Origin: Pollutimonas sp. M17
GTDB lineage: Bacteria; Pseudomonadota; Gammaproteobacteria; Burkholderiales; Burkholderiaceae_B
Assembly (NCBI RefSeq): GCF_025836975.1
Contig: NZ_CP107548.1
Coordinates: 2,170,001-2,234,000 of the forward strand
Length of the DNA stretch: 64,000 nt
Direction: 5' to 3'
Both the position numbers and the translations under genes were made by a program. The notes below the pieces were generated by a model, which was given only the letters and a program-made list of their open reading frames with translations, searched no databases and was not told the DNA's origin. Shown in pieces: positions 38,982 through 48,524 of this stretch; within the stretch, counting starts at the first letter, position 1; each line of letters begins with the position of its first letter.

Positions 38982-39099
38982 TGGCTAGGCTCCAATTGTG
39001 TTGTTATTTAAAATAATAATGCGGCGAAACGCATACTTTACAGGGTTTTCCCTGAACTCGCATGGCGTAGCGGCGATGATACGGAGTATGGCTTTAATT

Positions 39100-40182
39100 T
39101 TAATGTGTTTTCGTTAAGATTTCGGCCAAGGTATTACATAGACGCGCGCAATCGTCCGGAGTTCCCACGCTGATGCGCAGAAATTGATCGATGCGCGGCA
39201 GGCTGAAATGGCGAACCAGTATGCCTTCCTGGCGCAGGGCTTGGCTCAGCGCTCCCGCATCGTGCCCCGGATGGCGGGCAAAGACGAAGTTGGCGCGGCT
39301 GGGTAAAACTTGGAATCCAAGCGTAGCCAATTGTTGCGACAATTGGTCGCGCGCATCGATGACGGCCTGGCGTGTCCGGTCGAAATAGGCGGTGTCCTGC
39401 AGGGCGGCCACGGCGCCGGCCTGCGCAAGGCTGTCCAGAGGGTAGGAATTGAAGCTGTCCTTGATGCGGTTCAGCCCGTCGATGATTTCCGCGCCGGCCA
39501 TGGCGAAGCCCACGCGCAGCCCCGCCAGGGACCGCGACTTGGACAAGGTGTGCACGACCACGATGTTGTCGTGCCGGCCCAGCAGGGCCACCGCCGAATC
39601 GGCGCCGAAATCGACATAGGCTTCGTCCACCACCACCGGGACGTCGGGATTGGCGCCGGCGATGGCGCTGATATCGTCCAGGGACAGCGCCATGCCGGTG
39701 GGCGCATTGGGGTTGGCGAAGATGATGCCGGCGGGCCTTACGGCATGCCTGGCGGTGTAGTCCGCCACCCGGATCGAATAATCGTCGGCCAGGGGCACGA
39801 TGCCCGCCTCTATCTGGAACAGCTTGCAGTAGGTGCGATAGAAGCTGTAGGAAATGTCGGGCATGAGCAGGGGTCGGCCCGCCCGCCTGAACAGGGCATT
39901 GAAGATATGCGCCAGGACCTCGTCGGAGCCGTTGCCGGCGAAGACCTGACTGGCATCCAGCCCGTGCAACCGGGCGATCGTCTGGCGCAAGGCCGTGCAT
40001 TCATTGTCGGGATACAGCCTTAAACGGTCCGTGGCGGCGCCATGGATCGCTTCCAGCACCTTGGGCGACGGGCCATAGGGATGCTCGTTGGTGTTCAGCT
40101 TGAGCAGATTGGCGACTTTGGGCTGTTCGCCCGCAACGTAAGGAACCAGGCCCGCCAGGTGATCACTCCAGAAACGGCTCAC
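39100..40182 (-). CDS. hisC: Histidinol-phosphate aminotransferase
   Basis: PLP enzyme that transfers the amino group from glutamate to imidazole-acetol phosphate in histidine synthesis. 360 aa. It starts [54 protein letters not shown] and the PLP lysine segment [14 protein letters not shown] are present. The ATG overlaps the der stop (ATGA). It is separated from the other his genes except hisZ and hisS-like neighbours, so it may be one of two hisC copies in the genome. Confidence 0.95.
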   Translation of the reverse strand: MSRFWSDHLAGLVPYVAGEQPKVANLLKLNTNEHPYGPSPKVLEAIHGAATDRLRLYPDNECTALRQTIARLHGLDASQVFAGNGSDEVLAHIFNALFRRAGRPLLMPDISYSFYRTYCKLFQIEAGIVPLADDYSIRVADYTARHAVRPAGIIFANPNAPTGMALSLDDISAIAGANPDVPVVVDEAYVDFGADSAVALLGRHDNIVVVHTLSKSRSLAGLRVGFAMAGAEIIDGLNRIKDSFNSYPLDSLAQAGAVAALQDTAYFDRTRQAVIDARDQLSQQLATLGFQVLPSRANFVFARHPGHDAGALSQALRQEGILVRHFSLPRIDQFLRISVGTPDDCARLCNTLAEILTKTH

Positions 40183-41603
40183 TGCGCCCCCTGCAAATAA
40201 GGATTATGGGAAGACTTGAATTCGATGCGCAGCGGCGTGCCGTCCAGCTTGAAGGCGCTGCGGAAACGGGTTTCCAGATAGCGACGGTACGAGTCCGGAA
40301 TCGCGTCCAGCGCATTGCCGTGGATGACGATGAGCGGCGGGTTCTGGCCGCCCTGATGCGCATAGCGCATCTTGGGGCGGAAAATACCCTTGCGGGGCGG
40401 CGGCTGCTGTTCGACCGCCGCCTGCAGTTCGCGGGTCAGCCGGGGCGTGGAAAGCTTGGAAAAGGCGGCCGCGTGCGCCGCATTCACCGATTTGATCAGG
40501 GCGTTCACGCCCTGCCCGTTCAAGGCCGAGACGGTATGCATCTTGGCAAAAGACAGGAAACGCAGCTTGCGCTCGAAGTCGCGCAGGATGCGTTCGCGCC
40601 GCTCGCCATCCAGGCCGTCCCATTTGTTGATGGCCACCACCAGCGCGCGGCCGGTTTCCAGCACGAAGCCCGCAATATGCGCGTCCTGGTCGGAGATCTC
40701 GGTTTGGGCGTCGAGCATCAGCAGGACCACGTTGCAGGCCTCGATGGCCTGCAAGGTCTTGATGACGGAGAATTTTTCGACCGCCTCGAAGACCTTGCCG
40801 CGGCGCCGCAGGCCGGCGGTATCGATCAGCGTATAGGGAACGCCCCCGCGCTCGAAATCGATCTCGATGGCATCGCGCGTGGTGCCGGGCATGTCGAAGG
40901 CGATGACGCGCTCTTCGCCCAGCAAGGTATTGATCAGCGTGGACTTGCCCACATTGGGCCGTCCCACGATGGCCAGCTTGATGCGATGGGCGACGGCTTC
41001 CTCGGCGGCGCCCCCGCCGGCCTCTTCGGCCTCTTCGCCTTGCCCGGCAAAAGCCGCGTCGTCCTCGGGCTCGCTGTCCGTCGAACCCGCAGCCTCATCC
41101 AGATAAGACAGCGCCTTCTCGATGAGGTCGACCACGCCATCGCCGTGCGAGGCGGATATGGGATAAGGTTCGCCCAGGCCCAGTTCGTGGAACTCGGCCG
41201 TCGCCGAACCGTAGCGCATGCCTTCGGCCTTGTTGACGGCGAGCAGCACGCGCTGGCCGGTCTTGCGCAGCAGGCGCGCGATTTCGTGGTCGTGCGCGTT
41301 GACGCCGGCCCGCGCATCGACCAGGAAAATCACGACGTCGGATTCGGCGATGGCCTGCTGCGTCTGGCGTGCCATCTCCAGCAGGATGCCGTCCTTGGCG
41401 ACCGGCTCGAACCCGCCCGTGTCCACGGCCAGGAAGGGACGGTCGCCCACCCTGCCCTCGCCATAGTGGCGATCCCGGGTCAGGCCCGAGAAATCAGCCA
41501 CCAAAGCGGCGCGCGAGCGGGTGATCCGGTTGAATAACGTGGACTTGCCCACGTTGGCGCGCCCCACGAGCGCGACCACCGGCTTGAAGACAATACTGTT
41601 CAA
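40179..41603 (-). CDS. der: Ribosome biogenesis GTPase Der (EngA)
   Basis: Essential GTPase with two tandem G domains, needed for 50S assembly. 474 aa. G1 domain: [14 protein letters not shown] (Ala replaces the common Pro), DTGGFEP, NKAEG. The second: [34 protein letters not shown], followed by a KH-like C-terminal domain. The linker between the domains is extended and acidic ([20 protein letters not shown]...). The start appears to be TTG 41603, overlapping the bamB stop as TTGA, giving [15 protein letters not shown]; a shorter GTG-started form is possible. Confidence 0.94.
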   Translation of the reverse strand: MNSIVFKPVVALVGRANVGKSTLFNRITRSRAALVADFSGLTRDRHYGEGRVGDRPFLAVDTGGFEPVAKDGILLEMARQTQQAIAESDVVIFLVDARAGVNAHDHEIARLLRKTGQRVLLAVNKAEGMRYGSATAEFHELGLGEPYPISASHGDGVVDLIEKALSYLDEAAGSTDSEPEDDAAFAGQGEEAEEAGGGAAEEAVAHRIKLAIVGRPNVGKSTLINTLLGEERVIAFDMPGTTRDAIEIDFERGGVPYTLIDTAGLRRRGKVFEAVEKFSVIKTLQAIEACNVVLLMLDAQTEISDQDAHIAGFVLETGRALVVAINKWDGLDGERRERILRDFERKLRFLSFAKMHTVSALNGQGVNALIKSVNAAHAAAFSKLSTPRLTRELQAAVEQQPPPRKGIFRPKMRYAHQGGQNPPLIVIHGNALDAIPDSYRRYLETRFRSAFKLDGTPLRIEFKSSHNPYLQGAQ

Positions 41604-42757
41604 TTCACACCAACCAAAACCAGATTCCCGCCGCTGGTCTGCGCCAGCACGCCATAGCGCGTGGCCACCAGGGGCGAAACGAGAGGACCGCCGCCGACCT
41701 GCACCCGGCCCAGCAGGTGGCCGTCGGTCCGCGACAGAAAATGCACATAGCCTTCGAAATCGCCTACGGCCAGGGCCTGCGGCACCACGGCGGGCGCGGT
41801 CAGCCGGCGATTGCCCAGGGCCTCTTGCTTCCAGACCTCATGCCCGTCGTTCAAACCGAATGCATGCACTGTGTCGCGCTGGTCGGCCGCATAGGCCTGC
41901 TGCATATCGGTGGTCATGCCGGTCTTGCTGGAGAAGCGCTGTTCCCAAAGGGGAACGCCGCCTTGCGATACGTCGAAACACACCATGCGGCCCTGATAGG
42001 TCACGCCGCACAGCAGCGGACCCTGGATCTGGGGCGACCCGACCACGTCGCTGATGCGCTCCAGGTCGGTGGCGCCCTGCGATACGGAAACCGTGCCTTC
42101 CCACTGGACGTTGCCGCTGCGGGCATCGATGGCCATCAGCTTGCCGTTCGGCAGGCCGGAGATCAGCAGGCCGTCGACGATGAGCATTTGCATATTAGTC
42201 TTGAGCGCCAGCGCCGGGCCGGGCCGCTGGATGTTCCAGCGCGCCTCGCCCGTGGCCGCGTCGAAGGCCTGGATGCGATAGTCGCTGCTGCGCACCACGA
42301 CCACGCCGGCCCCCACCGCGGGCGGGATGTTGATCGCGCTGGTCGCCTTGGCGCGCCAGGCTTCGGCGCCTTGCTCGTTGAAGGCGATGACGGTGCCATC
42401 GGGCGCGGCCACCGCCGTGATCTGGCCGTCGCTGCCGGCACCGGCCGACAGCGCGGTATCGGCGCTGCCCTGCCACTGCACGCGGCCCGAGGCCAGGTCC
42501 AGCTTGCTGACCCGCCCGTTGGGCGCGGCCGCATAGACCGAGTCGCCGACCACGGCGGGCGCGAAGCCGTAGCCGCCCCCGCTGCCTATGGATACCGACC
42601 AGGTGGTGCCGGCCGAGACTCCCGCCGCGTACTCGGTCAGGGGCATCGGGTCGTAACGCGGATTCTTGTTTGAGAACATCGAGCATCCGGCCAGAACGGC
42701 CACGCCCAGCGCAAGCGCGACGTTGCGCAAAATACGACGAGAGACGGCAATTTGCAT
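41600..42757 (-). CDS. bamB: Outer membrane assembly lipoprotein BamB
   Basis: Eight-bladed PQQ-like beta-propeller lipoprotein of the BAM complex, which inserts beta-barrel proteins into the outer membrane. 385 aa. Signal peptide with lipobox LAGC (Cys25), then repeated propeller blades ([51 protein letters not shown]). Starts 3 nt after yfgM and overlaps der by 4 nt; yfgM-bamB-der is a conserved order. Confidence 0.95.
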   Translation of the reverse strand: MQIAVSRRILRNVALALGVAVLAGCSMFSNKNPRYDPMPLTEYAAGVSAGTTWSVSIGSGGGYGFAPAVVGDSVYAAAPNGRVSKLDLASGRVQWQGSADTALSAGAGSDGQITAVAAPDGTVIAFNEQGAEAWRAKATSAINIPPAVGAGVVVVRSSDYRIQAFDAATGEARWNIQRPGPALALKTNMQMLIVDGLLISGLPNGKLMAIDARSGNVQWEGTVSVSQGATDLERISDVVGSPQIQGPLLCGVTYQGRMVCFDVSQGGVPLWEQRFSSKTGMTTDMQQAYAADQRDTVHAFGLNDGHEVWKQEALGNRRLTAPAVVPQALAVGDFEGYVHFLSRTDGHLLGRVQVGGGPLVSPLVATRYGVLAQTSGGNLVLVGVN

Positions 42758-42760
42758 GAA

Positions 42761-43396
42761 TCAGGCTCCAGCTAAGGCATCGATCTTCAGTTGAACAATT
42801 TGCGCCACCGGGTCGGCGCCCAATTCTTTCAATGCGACTTCCCAGGCGCCGCGGGCTTCCGCGGTCTTGCCCTGCGCCAGCAGTATGTCGCCCTTGCGGT
42901 CGGCATACAAGCCCGCGAATGCCGCCGGGGCATCATTCAGTTGAGCCAGGGCCTGGTCGTACTGTTTTTGTTCCAGCAGCACGCTGGCCAGCCTGAGTCT
43001 GGCCAGCGGAACCAGCGCGGCATCGGAACTGTTCTTGATCAGCCACTCAAGCTGTTCGCGGGCGCCATCCAGGTCCTTGCGCGCTTCCAGCGCCTGCGCG
43101 GCCACCAGGACGCCGCGCGAGGTATAGCCCGATTTGGAGAAATCACTGCGCAAGGTATGGCTGGCGGCCTTGATGCGGGCAACCGCGTCGTCGCCTTGCT
43201 GTCCCGCGGCGCCTTCCAGCGCCTCGAAGTAGCCCATGGCCTGGCTGGCCTGATGCCCCTGGTACCATTGCCAGCCGCGCCAGCCCACAATGGCCGCCAC
43301 CACGACGAAAACCAAGACAGCGCACAGGGTGCCGTATCGATCCCACCAAGCACGCAGCGCGTCCAGCTTTTCCTGTTCTTCTAAATCGTATGCCAT
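42761..43396 (-). CDS. yfgM: YfgM family periplasmic TPR-like ancillary SecYEG chaperone
   Basis: Single-span inner-membrane protein with a periplasmic TPR-like domain. The E. coli homologue links SecYEG with periplasmic chaperones. 211 aa: cytoplasmic MAYDLEEQEKLDALRAWWDR, membrane span (about residues 23-42), then helical repeats such as GVLVAAQALEARKDLDGARE and ALAQLNDAPAAFAGLYADRK. It follows hisS by 3 nt and precedes bamB by 3 nt. Confidence 0.92.
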   Translation of the reverse strand: MAYDLEEQEKLDALRAWWDRYGTLCAVLVFVVVAAIVGWRGWQWYQGHQASQAMGYFEALEGAAGQQGDDAVARIKAASHTLRSDFSKSGYTSRGVLVAAQALEARKDLDGAREQLEWLIKNSSDAALVPLARLRLASVLLEQKQYDQALAQLNDAPAAFAGLYADRKGDILLAQGKTAEARGAWEVALKELGADPVAQIVQLKIDALAGA

Positions 43397-43399
43397 GCC

Positions 43400-44689
43400 T
43401 TAAACCTTTAATTTCAACTCTGTAACCAAACGATCCAGGGGGATCGATTCCTGCTGGGGCTGATCTTCGGCGGCCTGACCGCGGAGCCATTTGACGCTGG
43501 CCGTCCGCGAGGCGAGCTCGTCATCCCCAAGAATAACCGCCACCAGCGCCCCGCTGGCGTCCGCCCGCTTGAACTGCGACTTGAACCCCGCCGAACCCGC
43601 ATGGACAATGACACGCAAACCGGCATCGCGCAAGGGTTCGGCCACTGTCGCAGCCAACCGCTGGGCTTGCGGGCCCTGATGAATCATATACACCTGGCAT
43701 TCGGGCGCTGCGGGCTGCCCGGCGCCCTGCGACCACAGGTCCAGCAGGCGCTCGACGCCGATGGCGAACCCCACCGCCGGCGCCGGCTTGCCGCCCAGCA
43801 GCTCGATGAGGCCGTCGTAGCGGCCGCCGCCGCAGACGGTACCCTGCGCACCCAGGCGGTCGGTGACCCATTCAAAAACCGTCAGATTGTAGTAGTCCAG
43901 GCCGCGCACCAGACGCGGATTCAGGCGATACCCGATTCCGGCGTCCTGGAGACGCTCGCACACGCCCTGGAAATGAGCCAACGACGCTTCTCCCAGGAAA
44001 TCGAACAGGCGCGGCGCCTTGTCCGCCATGTCCTGCATGGCCGGGTTCTTGGTATCGAGGACGCGCAAGGGGTTGCTGTACATGCGCCGTTGTGCTTCCT
44101 CGTCCAGCACATCCCTGTGCTGCTCCAGGTACTGGATGAGCGCCTGGCGATGCGCCGCGCGCTCGTCCGCCTGGCCCAGCGAATTGAGTTCCAGCCGTAT
44201 GTCGGACAGGCCCAGCCTCTTCCACAGCCGCGCCAGCATGACGATGAGCTCGGCGTCGACGTCCGGGCCGGCGAAGCCCAGCGCCTCGACATCGATCTGA
44301 TGGAACTGGCGGTATCGCCCGCGCTGCGGCTTCTCGTGGCGGAACACCGGACCCATCGCGTATACGCGCTGCGGACGGTCGTAAAGAATATTGTGCTCTA
44401 TGGTTGCGCGCACCATGCCCGCGGTGAACTCCGGGCGCATGGTCAGTTGCTCGTCGTTCAGGGCATCGGTGAAAGAATACATTTCCTTCTCGACGATGTC
44501 GGTGACCTCGCCTATGCCGCGGGTGAACAGCCGTGTGTGCTCCAGCACCGGAGTGCGCATATTGCGGTAGCCGTATGCGGCCAGCCACTCGCGGACGATG
44601 GCCTCCAGCTTCTCCCATTGGGCGCTGCTGTCGGGTAATACATCTTTCATGCCGGTCAGGGCACGGACTTTCTGAAACGACTGCGTCAT
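43400..44689 (-). CDS. hisS: Histidyl-tRNA synthetase
   Basis: Class II synthetase charging tRNA-His. 429 aa. It starts [20 protein letters not shown]; motif 2 [20 protein letters not shown], the histidine-specific [15 protein letters not shown] and motif 3 [10 protein letters not shown], then an anticodon-binding domain. ATG 44689 overlaps the ispG stop (ATGA). The frame is open further upstream but only as a shadow of ispG. Confidence 0.97.
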   Translation of the reverse strand: MTQSFQKVRALTGMKDVLPDSSAQWEKLEAIVREWLAAYGYRNMRTPVLEHTRLFTRGIGEVTDIVEKEMYSFTDALNDEQLTMRPEFTAGMVRATIEHNILYDRPQRVYAMGPVFRHEKPQRGRYRQFHQIDVEALGFAGPDVDAELIVMLARLWKRLGLSDIRLELNSLGQADERAAHRQALIQYLEQHRDVLDEEAQRRMYSNPLRVLDTKNPAMQDMADKAPRLFDFLGEASLAHFQGVCERLQDAGIGYRLNPRLVRGLDYYNLTVFEWVTDRLGAQGTVCGGGRYDGLIELLGGKPAPAVGFAIGVERLLDLWSQGAGQPAAPECQVYMIHQGPQAQRLAATVAEPLRDAGLRVIVHAGSAGFKSQFKRADASGALVAVILGDDELASRTASVKWLRGQAAEDQPQQESIPLDRLVTELKLKV

Positions 44690-46020
44690 GGATGATCTTG
44701 TTTTTCTGGCGCGGCCCCGCCGCGCAGGTTGTTGTCTTGCACCGCGCCGGCGCCATAGCGGCGGTCCACGTAGTTCTCGACTATGGTTTTGAATTCTTGC
44801 GCGATGCTGTCGCCCTTCAGGGTGACGGTGCGCTCGCCATCGATGTAGACCGGCGCCGAGGGGACCTCGCCCGTGCCGGGCAGGCTGATGCCGATATCCG
44901 CGTGGCGGCTTTCGCCCGGGCCATTGACCACGCAGCCCATGACCGCGACGTTCATGGTTTCGACGCCAGGATAGCGGGTCTTCCAGACGGGCATCTGTTC
45001 GCGCAGATAGCCTTGTATGCTGTCCGCAAGCTCCTGGAACACCGTGCTGCTGGTGCGTCCGCAGCCCGGGCAGGCCACCACCATGGGGGTGAAGGCGCGC
45101 AAGCCCATGGTCTGCAAAATCTCCTGGGCCACCACGACCTCGCGCCGGCGGTCCCCGCCCGGTTCCGGGGTCAGGGAAATGCGTATGGTGTCGCCTATGC
45201 CCTGCTGCAACAGCACGGACAAGGCGGCGGTCGACGCCACGATGCCTTTGCTGCCCATGCCGGCTTCGGTCAGGCCCAGGTGCAGGGGATAATCGCAACG
45301 CGAGGACAGGTCCCGGTAGACGGTGATCAGGTCCTGTACGTGGCTGACCTTGCAGGACAGCACGATGGCGTTGGGCGACAGGCCCAGTTCCTCGGCGCGC
45401 TGCGCATTGCTGATGGCCGAGACGACCAGGGCGTCGCGCATGACCGCCTGCGCGGCCCAGGGCTGCGCCCGCCGGCTGTTCTCGTCCATCATGCGCGCCA
45501 TGAGTTCATGGTCCAGGCTGCCCCAGTTAACGCCGATGCGCACCGGCTTGTCGTAGCGGCAGGCCACTTCTATCATCTGTGCGAAATTGTCGTCGCGCTT
45601 CTTGCCCCCGCCCATGTTGCCGGGGTTGATCCGGTATTTGGACAGCGCTTGCGCGCATTCGGGAAACTGCCCCAGCAACTTGTGGCCGTTGTAATGGAAG
45701 TCGCCGACCAGCGGGACATCGATGTTCATGCGATCCAGCTGTTCGCGAATGGCGGGCACTTCCCGGGCGGCCTCGGGAGTATTGACGGTTATCCGCACGA
45801 GTTCGGAACCCGCCAGGGCCAGTTCCTTGACTTGCAGGGCGGTCGCAATCGCGTCGGCCGTATCGGTATTGGTCATCGACTGCACGACGACGGGGGCGTT
45901 CCCGCCCACCTGCACCGCGCGGCCGCCCCAGCGCACGACGGCCGGTCGCGTGGGCCGCCGCGTGGCGGCGCCGACGGACAAGGGGCCGTCGGCCGGGCCC
46001 CGGTCTGGATTCTGGGTCAT
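44686..46020 (-). CDS. ispG: 4-hydroxy-3-methylbut-2-enyl diphosphate synthase (IspG/GcpE)
   Basis: Iron-sulfur enzyme of the MEP isoprenoid pathway, converting MEcPP to HMBPP. 444 aa, the longer betaproteobacterial form. Conserved: [32 protein letters not shown], and the 4Fe-4S cysteines in [11 protein letters not shown] and [20 protein letters not shown] 46020 overlaps the rodZ-like stop (ATGA); an ATG at 46041 would extend into that gene. Confidence 0.96.
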   Translation of the reverse strand: MTQNPDRGPADGPLSVGAATRRPTRPAVVRWGGRAVQVGGNAPVVVQSMTNTDTADAIATALQVKELALAGSELVRITVNTPEAAREVPAIREQLDRMNIDVPLVGDFHYNGHKLLGQFPECAQALSKYRINPGNMGGGKKRDDNFAQMIEVACRYDKPVRIGVNWGSLDHELMARMMDENSRRAQPWAAQAVMRDALVVSAISNAQRAEELGLSPNAIVLSCKVSHVQDLITVYRDLSSRCDYPLHLGLTEAGMGSKGIVASTAALSVLLQQGIGDTIRISLTPEPGGDRRREVVVAQEILQTMGLRAFTPMVVACPGCGRTSSTVFQELADSIQGYLREQMPVWKTRYPGVETMNVAVMGCVVNGPGESRHADIGISLPGTGEVPSAPVYIDGERTVTLKGDSIAQEFKTIVENYVDRRYGAGAVQDNNLRGGAAPEKQDHP

Positions 46021-46514
46021 TTTTTCAGGGATTTGAGCCAATCGAACACCAGCCAGGAATCGGGCACCCAGCCGCGCTCGATGGCATAGAAGCCGGCGAC
46101 GAACAGGAGTATCAGGATGATGATCAGCCAGCCCCAGGGCCGGTGGACCGGTTCGCCCTGTATGGGGAGATCGGCCGGACCCAGGGAATGGGCAGTGTTG
46201 TTGACCGCGATGGGACGGGCGGAAGTGGGCCCGACCTGGTTATCCAGCATGACCAGCAAGGCATCGACGTCGGCTTCCACATAGCGGCCGTAATTCTTTA
46301 CGAAGCCGCGCAGCGACATGCCGGTGGGCAACCGGTCCCATTGTTCGGTTTCCAGGGCTTCGAGCTGCCGGCCGGAAAACTTGAGCCTGGCGGAGACTTC
46401 GGCCGGCGTAAGGCGCTTGGCCTCGCGCAGGCTGCGCAGCGTTGCGCCGACTCCGTCGGGCTGCGCCTGGGCTTCGGCTTCGAACCGGGTCTCTTTCAAT
46501 AATGGTTGATTCAT
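46017..46514 (-). CDS. RodZ-like HTH membrane protein (short form)
   Basis: 165-aa protein with an N-terminal XRE-type helix-turn-helix ([20 protein letters not shown], then [16 protein letters not shown]), a linker and one membrane span (about residues 130-150). It ends within about 20 residues after the span. Full RodZ, which links MreB to the wall-elongation machinery, has a further periplasmic beta domain of over 100 residues. That domain is absent here, with an in-frame stop overlapping ispG. The order rlmN-rodZ-ispG-hisS is conserved, so a cell-shape role is plausible. Confidence 0.85.
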   Translation of the reverse strand: MNQPLLKETRFEAEAQAQPDGVGATLRSLREAKRLTPAEVSARLKFSGRQLEALETEQWDRLPTGMSLRGFVKNYGRYVEADVDALLVMLDNQVGPTSARPIAVNNTAHSLGPADLPIQGEPVHRPWGWLIIILILLFVAGFYAIERGWVPDSWLVFDWLKSLKK

Positions 46515-47668
46515 CCACGCTCCTGTTTGATGGCGATGACCGCGCGGTCGGGCAAGCGCTCGTTGATGCGCGTGCGGTCTTTTACATCGCCCGCCAATTG
46601 CCCGCAAGCGGCCGCGATGTCGTCGCCGCGTGTCTTGCGTACTGTGGTGACCACGCCCGCGTCCATGAGACGCTGGGCGAACAGGCGAACGCGCGATGCC
46701 GGCGAACGCTTCAGGCCTGATTGCGGAAACGGATTAAAGGGAATGAGATTGAACTTGCAGCGCACCTGATCCGCAATAGTAATCAATTCGCGGGCATGCT
46801 GGTCGGTGTCGTTGACGCCGTCCAGCATGATGTATTCGAAAGTGATGAAATCGCGCGGCGCATGCTCGAGGTAGCGGTTGCAGGCCGCCAGCAGCTCGGC
46901 CAGCGGGTGCTTGCGGTTCAGCGGCACGAGCTTGTCGCGCAGGGCGTCGTTCGGCGCATGCAGGGACACGGCCAGCGCGACCGGGCAGTCCCGGCCCAGG
47001 CGGTCCATCATGGGCACGACGCCCGAGGTGGAAACGGTGACCCGGCGGCGCGACAGGCCGTAGGCATTGTCGTCCAGCATGAGGCGCAGAGCGCCCAGTA
47101 CCTGGTCGTAGTTGAGCAGGGGTTCGCCCATGCCCATCATGACCACATTGCTGATGACGCGCGTGGGCTCGGGCATGGCGGCCGCGTCGTCGCCGATGCG
47201 TGCGCTTTTCAGGTCGGCCTGCAAGGCCCGCTTGGCATACCAGAGCTGGCCGATGATCTCGGCCGTGGTCAGGTTGCGGTTGAAGCCCTGATAGCCGGTG
47301 GAGCAGAACGGGCATGCGACGGTGCAGCCGGCCTGGCTGGAAATGCACAAGGTGCCGCGATCGTCTTCGGGGATGAAGACCGCTTCGACCGCGTTGTTCC
47401 TGCCCACGTCGAACAGCCATTTGCGGGTACCGTCGGCGGAACGCTGTTCGATTGACACGTCGGGCGCATGAATCGAGCAGTGCTCTGCCAGCTGCTGGCG
47501 AAATTCACGCGCCAGGTCGGTCATTTGGTCGAACGAATCCGCGCCGCGCTGGTGCAACCAGCGCTGCAATTGCTTGGCCCGGAAGGGCTTGCCCCCCCAC
47601 TGCCCGACCAGGTCGGTCAGCGCGGCGGTATCCAGGCCCAGGAGATTGACGGATTCGTTGGCGTTCAT
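46511..47668 (-). CDS. rlmN: Dual-specificity 23S rRNA/tRNA adenine-C2 methyltransferase RlmN
   Basis: Radical SAM enzyme that methylates A2503 of 23S rRNA and A37 of some tRNAs. 385 aa. The iron-sulfur motif CTVACPFC sits in [20 protein letters not shown]. The [14 protein letters not shown] stretch and the C-terminal catalytic Cys ([12 protein letters not shown]) are present. ATG 47668 gives [17 protein letters not shown]. Its stop overlaps the rodZ-like start (ATGA). Confidence 0.96.
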   Translation of the reverse strand: MNANESVNLLGLDTAALTDLVGQWGGKPFRAKQLQRWLHQRGADSFDQMTDLAREFRQQLAEHCSIHAPDVSIEQRSADGTRKWLFDVGRNNAVEAVFIPEDDRGTLCISSQAGCTVACPFCSTGYQGFNRNLTTAEIIGQLWYAKRALQADLKSARIGDDAAAMPEPTRVISNVVMMGMGEPLLNYDQVLGALRLMLDDNAYGLSRRRVTVSTSGVVPMMDRLGRDCPVALAVSLHAPNDALRDKLVPLNRKHPLAELLAACNRYLEHAPRDFITFEYIMLDGVNDTDQHARELITIADQVRCKFNLIPFNPFPQSGLKRSPASRVRLFAQRLMDAGVVTTVRKTRGDDIAAACGQLAGDVKDRTRINERLPDRAVIAIKQERG

Positions 47669-47705
47669 GTCGTTGGCGCGATGAATATCGCAGGCTTGCA
47701 GGAAA

Positions 47706-48131
47706 TTAGCGGCTGTGGATGTTGCTTTCGGGGAAGAAGAAAGCGATTTCCACGGCGGCGGTTTCGGCGGCGTCGGAGCCGTGCACGGCATTGGCGTCGA
47801 TGCTGTCGGCGAAATCGGCGCGGATGGTGCCGGCTTCAGCCTTCTTGGGGTCGGTGGCGCCCATCAGGTCGCGGTTGGTTTGAATGGCGTTCTCACCTTC
47901 CAGGACCTGCACGAACACAGGACCCGAAACCATGAAATCGACCAGATCCTTGAAGAAGGGGCGCTCTTTGTGGACAGCGTAGAAACGCTCGGCGTCGGCG
48001 CGCGAGAGCTGCTTCAACGAGGCGGCGATGACCTTCAGGTTCGCTTTCTCGAAGCGGGCGACGATCTGGCCGATCACGTTCTTGGCGACGGCATCGGGCT
48101 TGATAATGGAAAGAGTGCGTTCAATAGCCAT
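47706..48131 (-). CDS. ndk: Nucleoside diphosphate kinase
   Basis: Balances NTP/dNTP pools by phosphate transfer through a phospho-His. 141 aa, the family length. [20 protein letters not shown] at the start and the active-site His in [20 protein letters not shown]. First gene of the long operon ndk-rlmN-rodZ-ispG-hisS-yfgM-bamB-der-hisC. Confidence 0.98.
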   Translation of the reverse strand: MAIERTLSIIKPDAVAKNVIGQIVARFEKANLKVIAASLKQLSRADAERFYAVHKERPFFKDLVDFMVSGPVFVQVLEGENAIQTNRDLMGATDPKKAEAGTIRADFADSIDANAVHGSDAAETAAVEIAFFFPESNIHSR

Positions 48132-48524
48132 GTAGAATCCAAAGAATATATGGCGGCTTCAAACTTCTCGAAACCCCGGCCAGCCTGTCGGCATGGCGGG
48201 CGCCACGAAAAGAAAAAACCTGCGATTGCGAAAACGGCCTTTGCTGCTTTTCCTGCTTTTGCCTTCAGGCAAGATTGCGCAAGAACAAAAACCGTCAATA
48301 AAAAACCATCGATGAAAACAATAACTTTGGCAAAGTTTATGTTAACCGGGCATTTTAACATGCCAATGACAGGCAGCTCCATCATAAAATAGCGGTATTC
48401 GTGCCCCGTCCGGACGCCGCCTGCCGGCGCGCCGCCACATCGCGGGCGCCACGCAAGCCTTGCACGTTTCATATATAGTCAGACTTTCGCCGCTACGCGG
48501 CTGTACGCATTTACTTTTTACACC
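48132..48524. other. Divergent promoter region between ndk and valS
   Basis: 393 bp without a credible gene. It should carry both promoters, but no box pair with good spacing was found. AT-rich patches (for example 48471-48479) lie toward valS. A small hairpin GCCGC-TAC-GCGGC (48489-48501) is in the valS leader. Confidence 0.4.

Noticed and set aside
43400-45298. A 632-residue HisS
   Set aside because: The extra N-terminal part is a shadow of ispG. The family start MTQSFQKVR at 44689 overlaps the ispG stop.
44533-46089. 518-codon plus-strand frame over ispG and the start of hisS
   Set aside because: Antisense to ispG and hisS, which carry full motifs and overlap neatly with neighbours.
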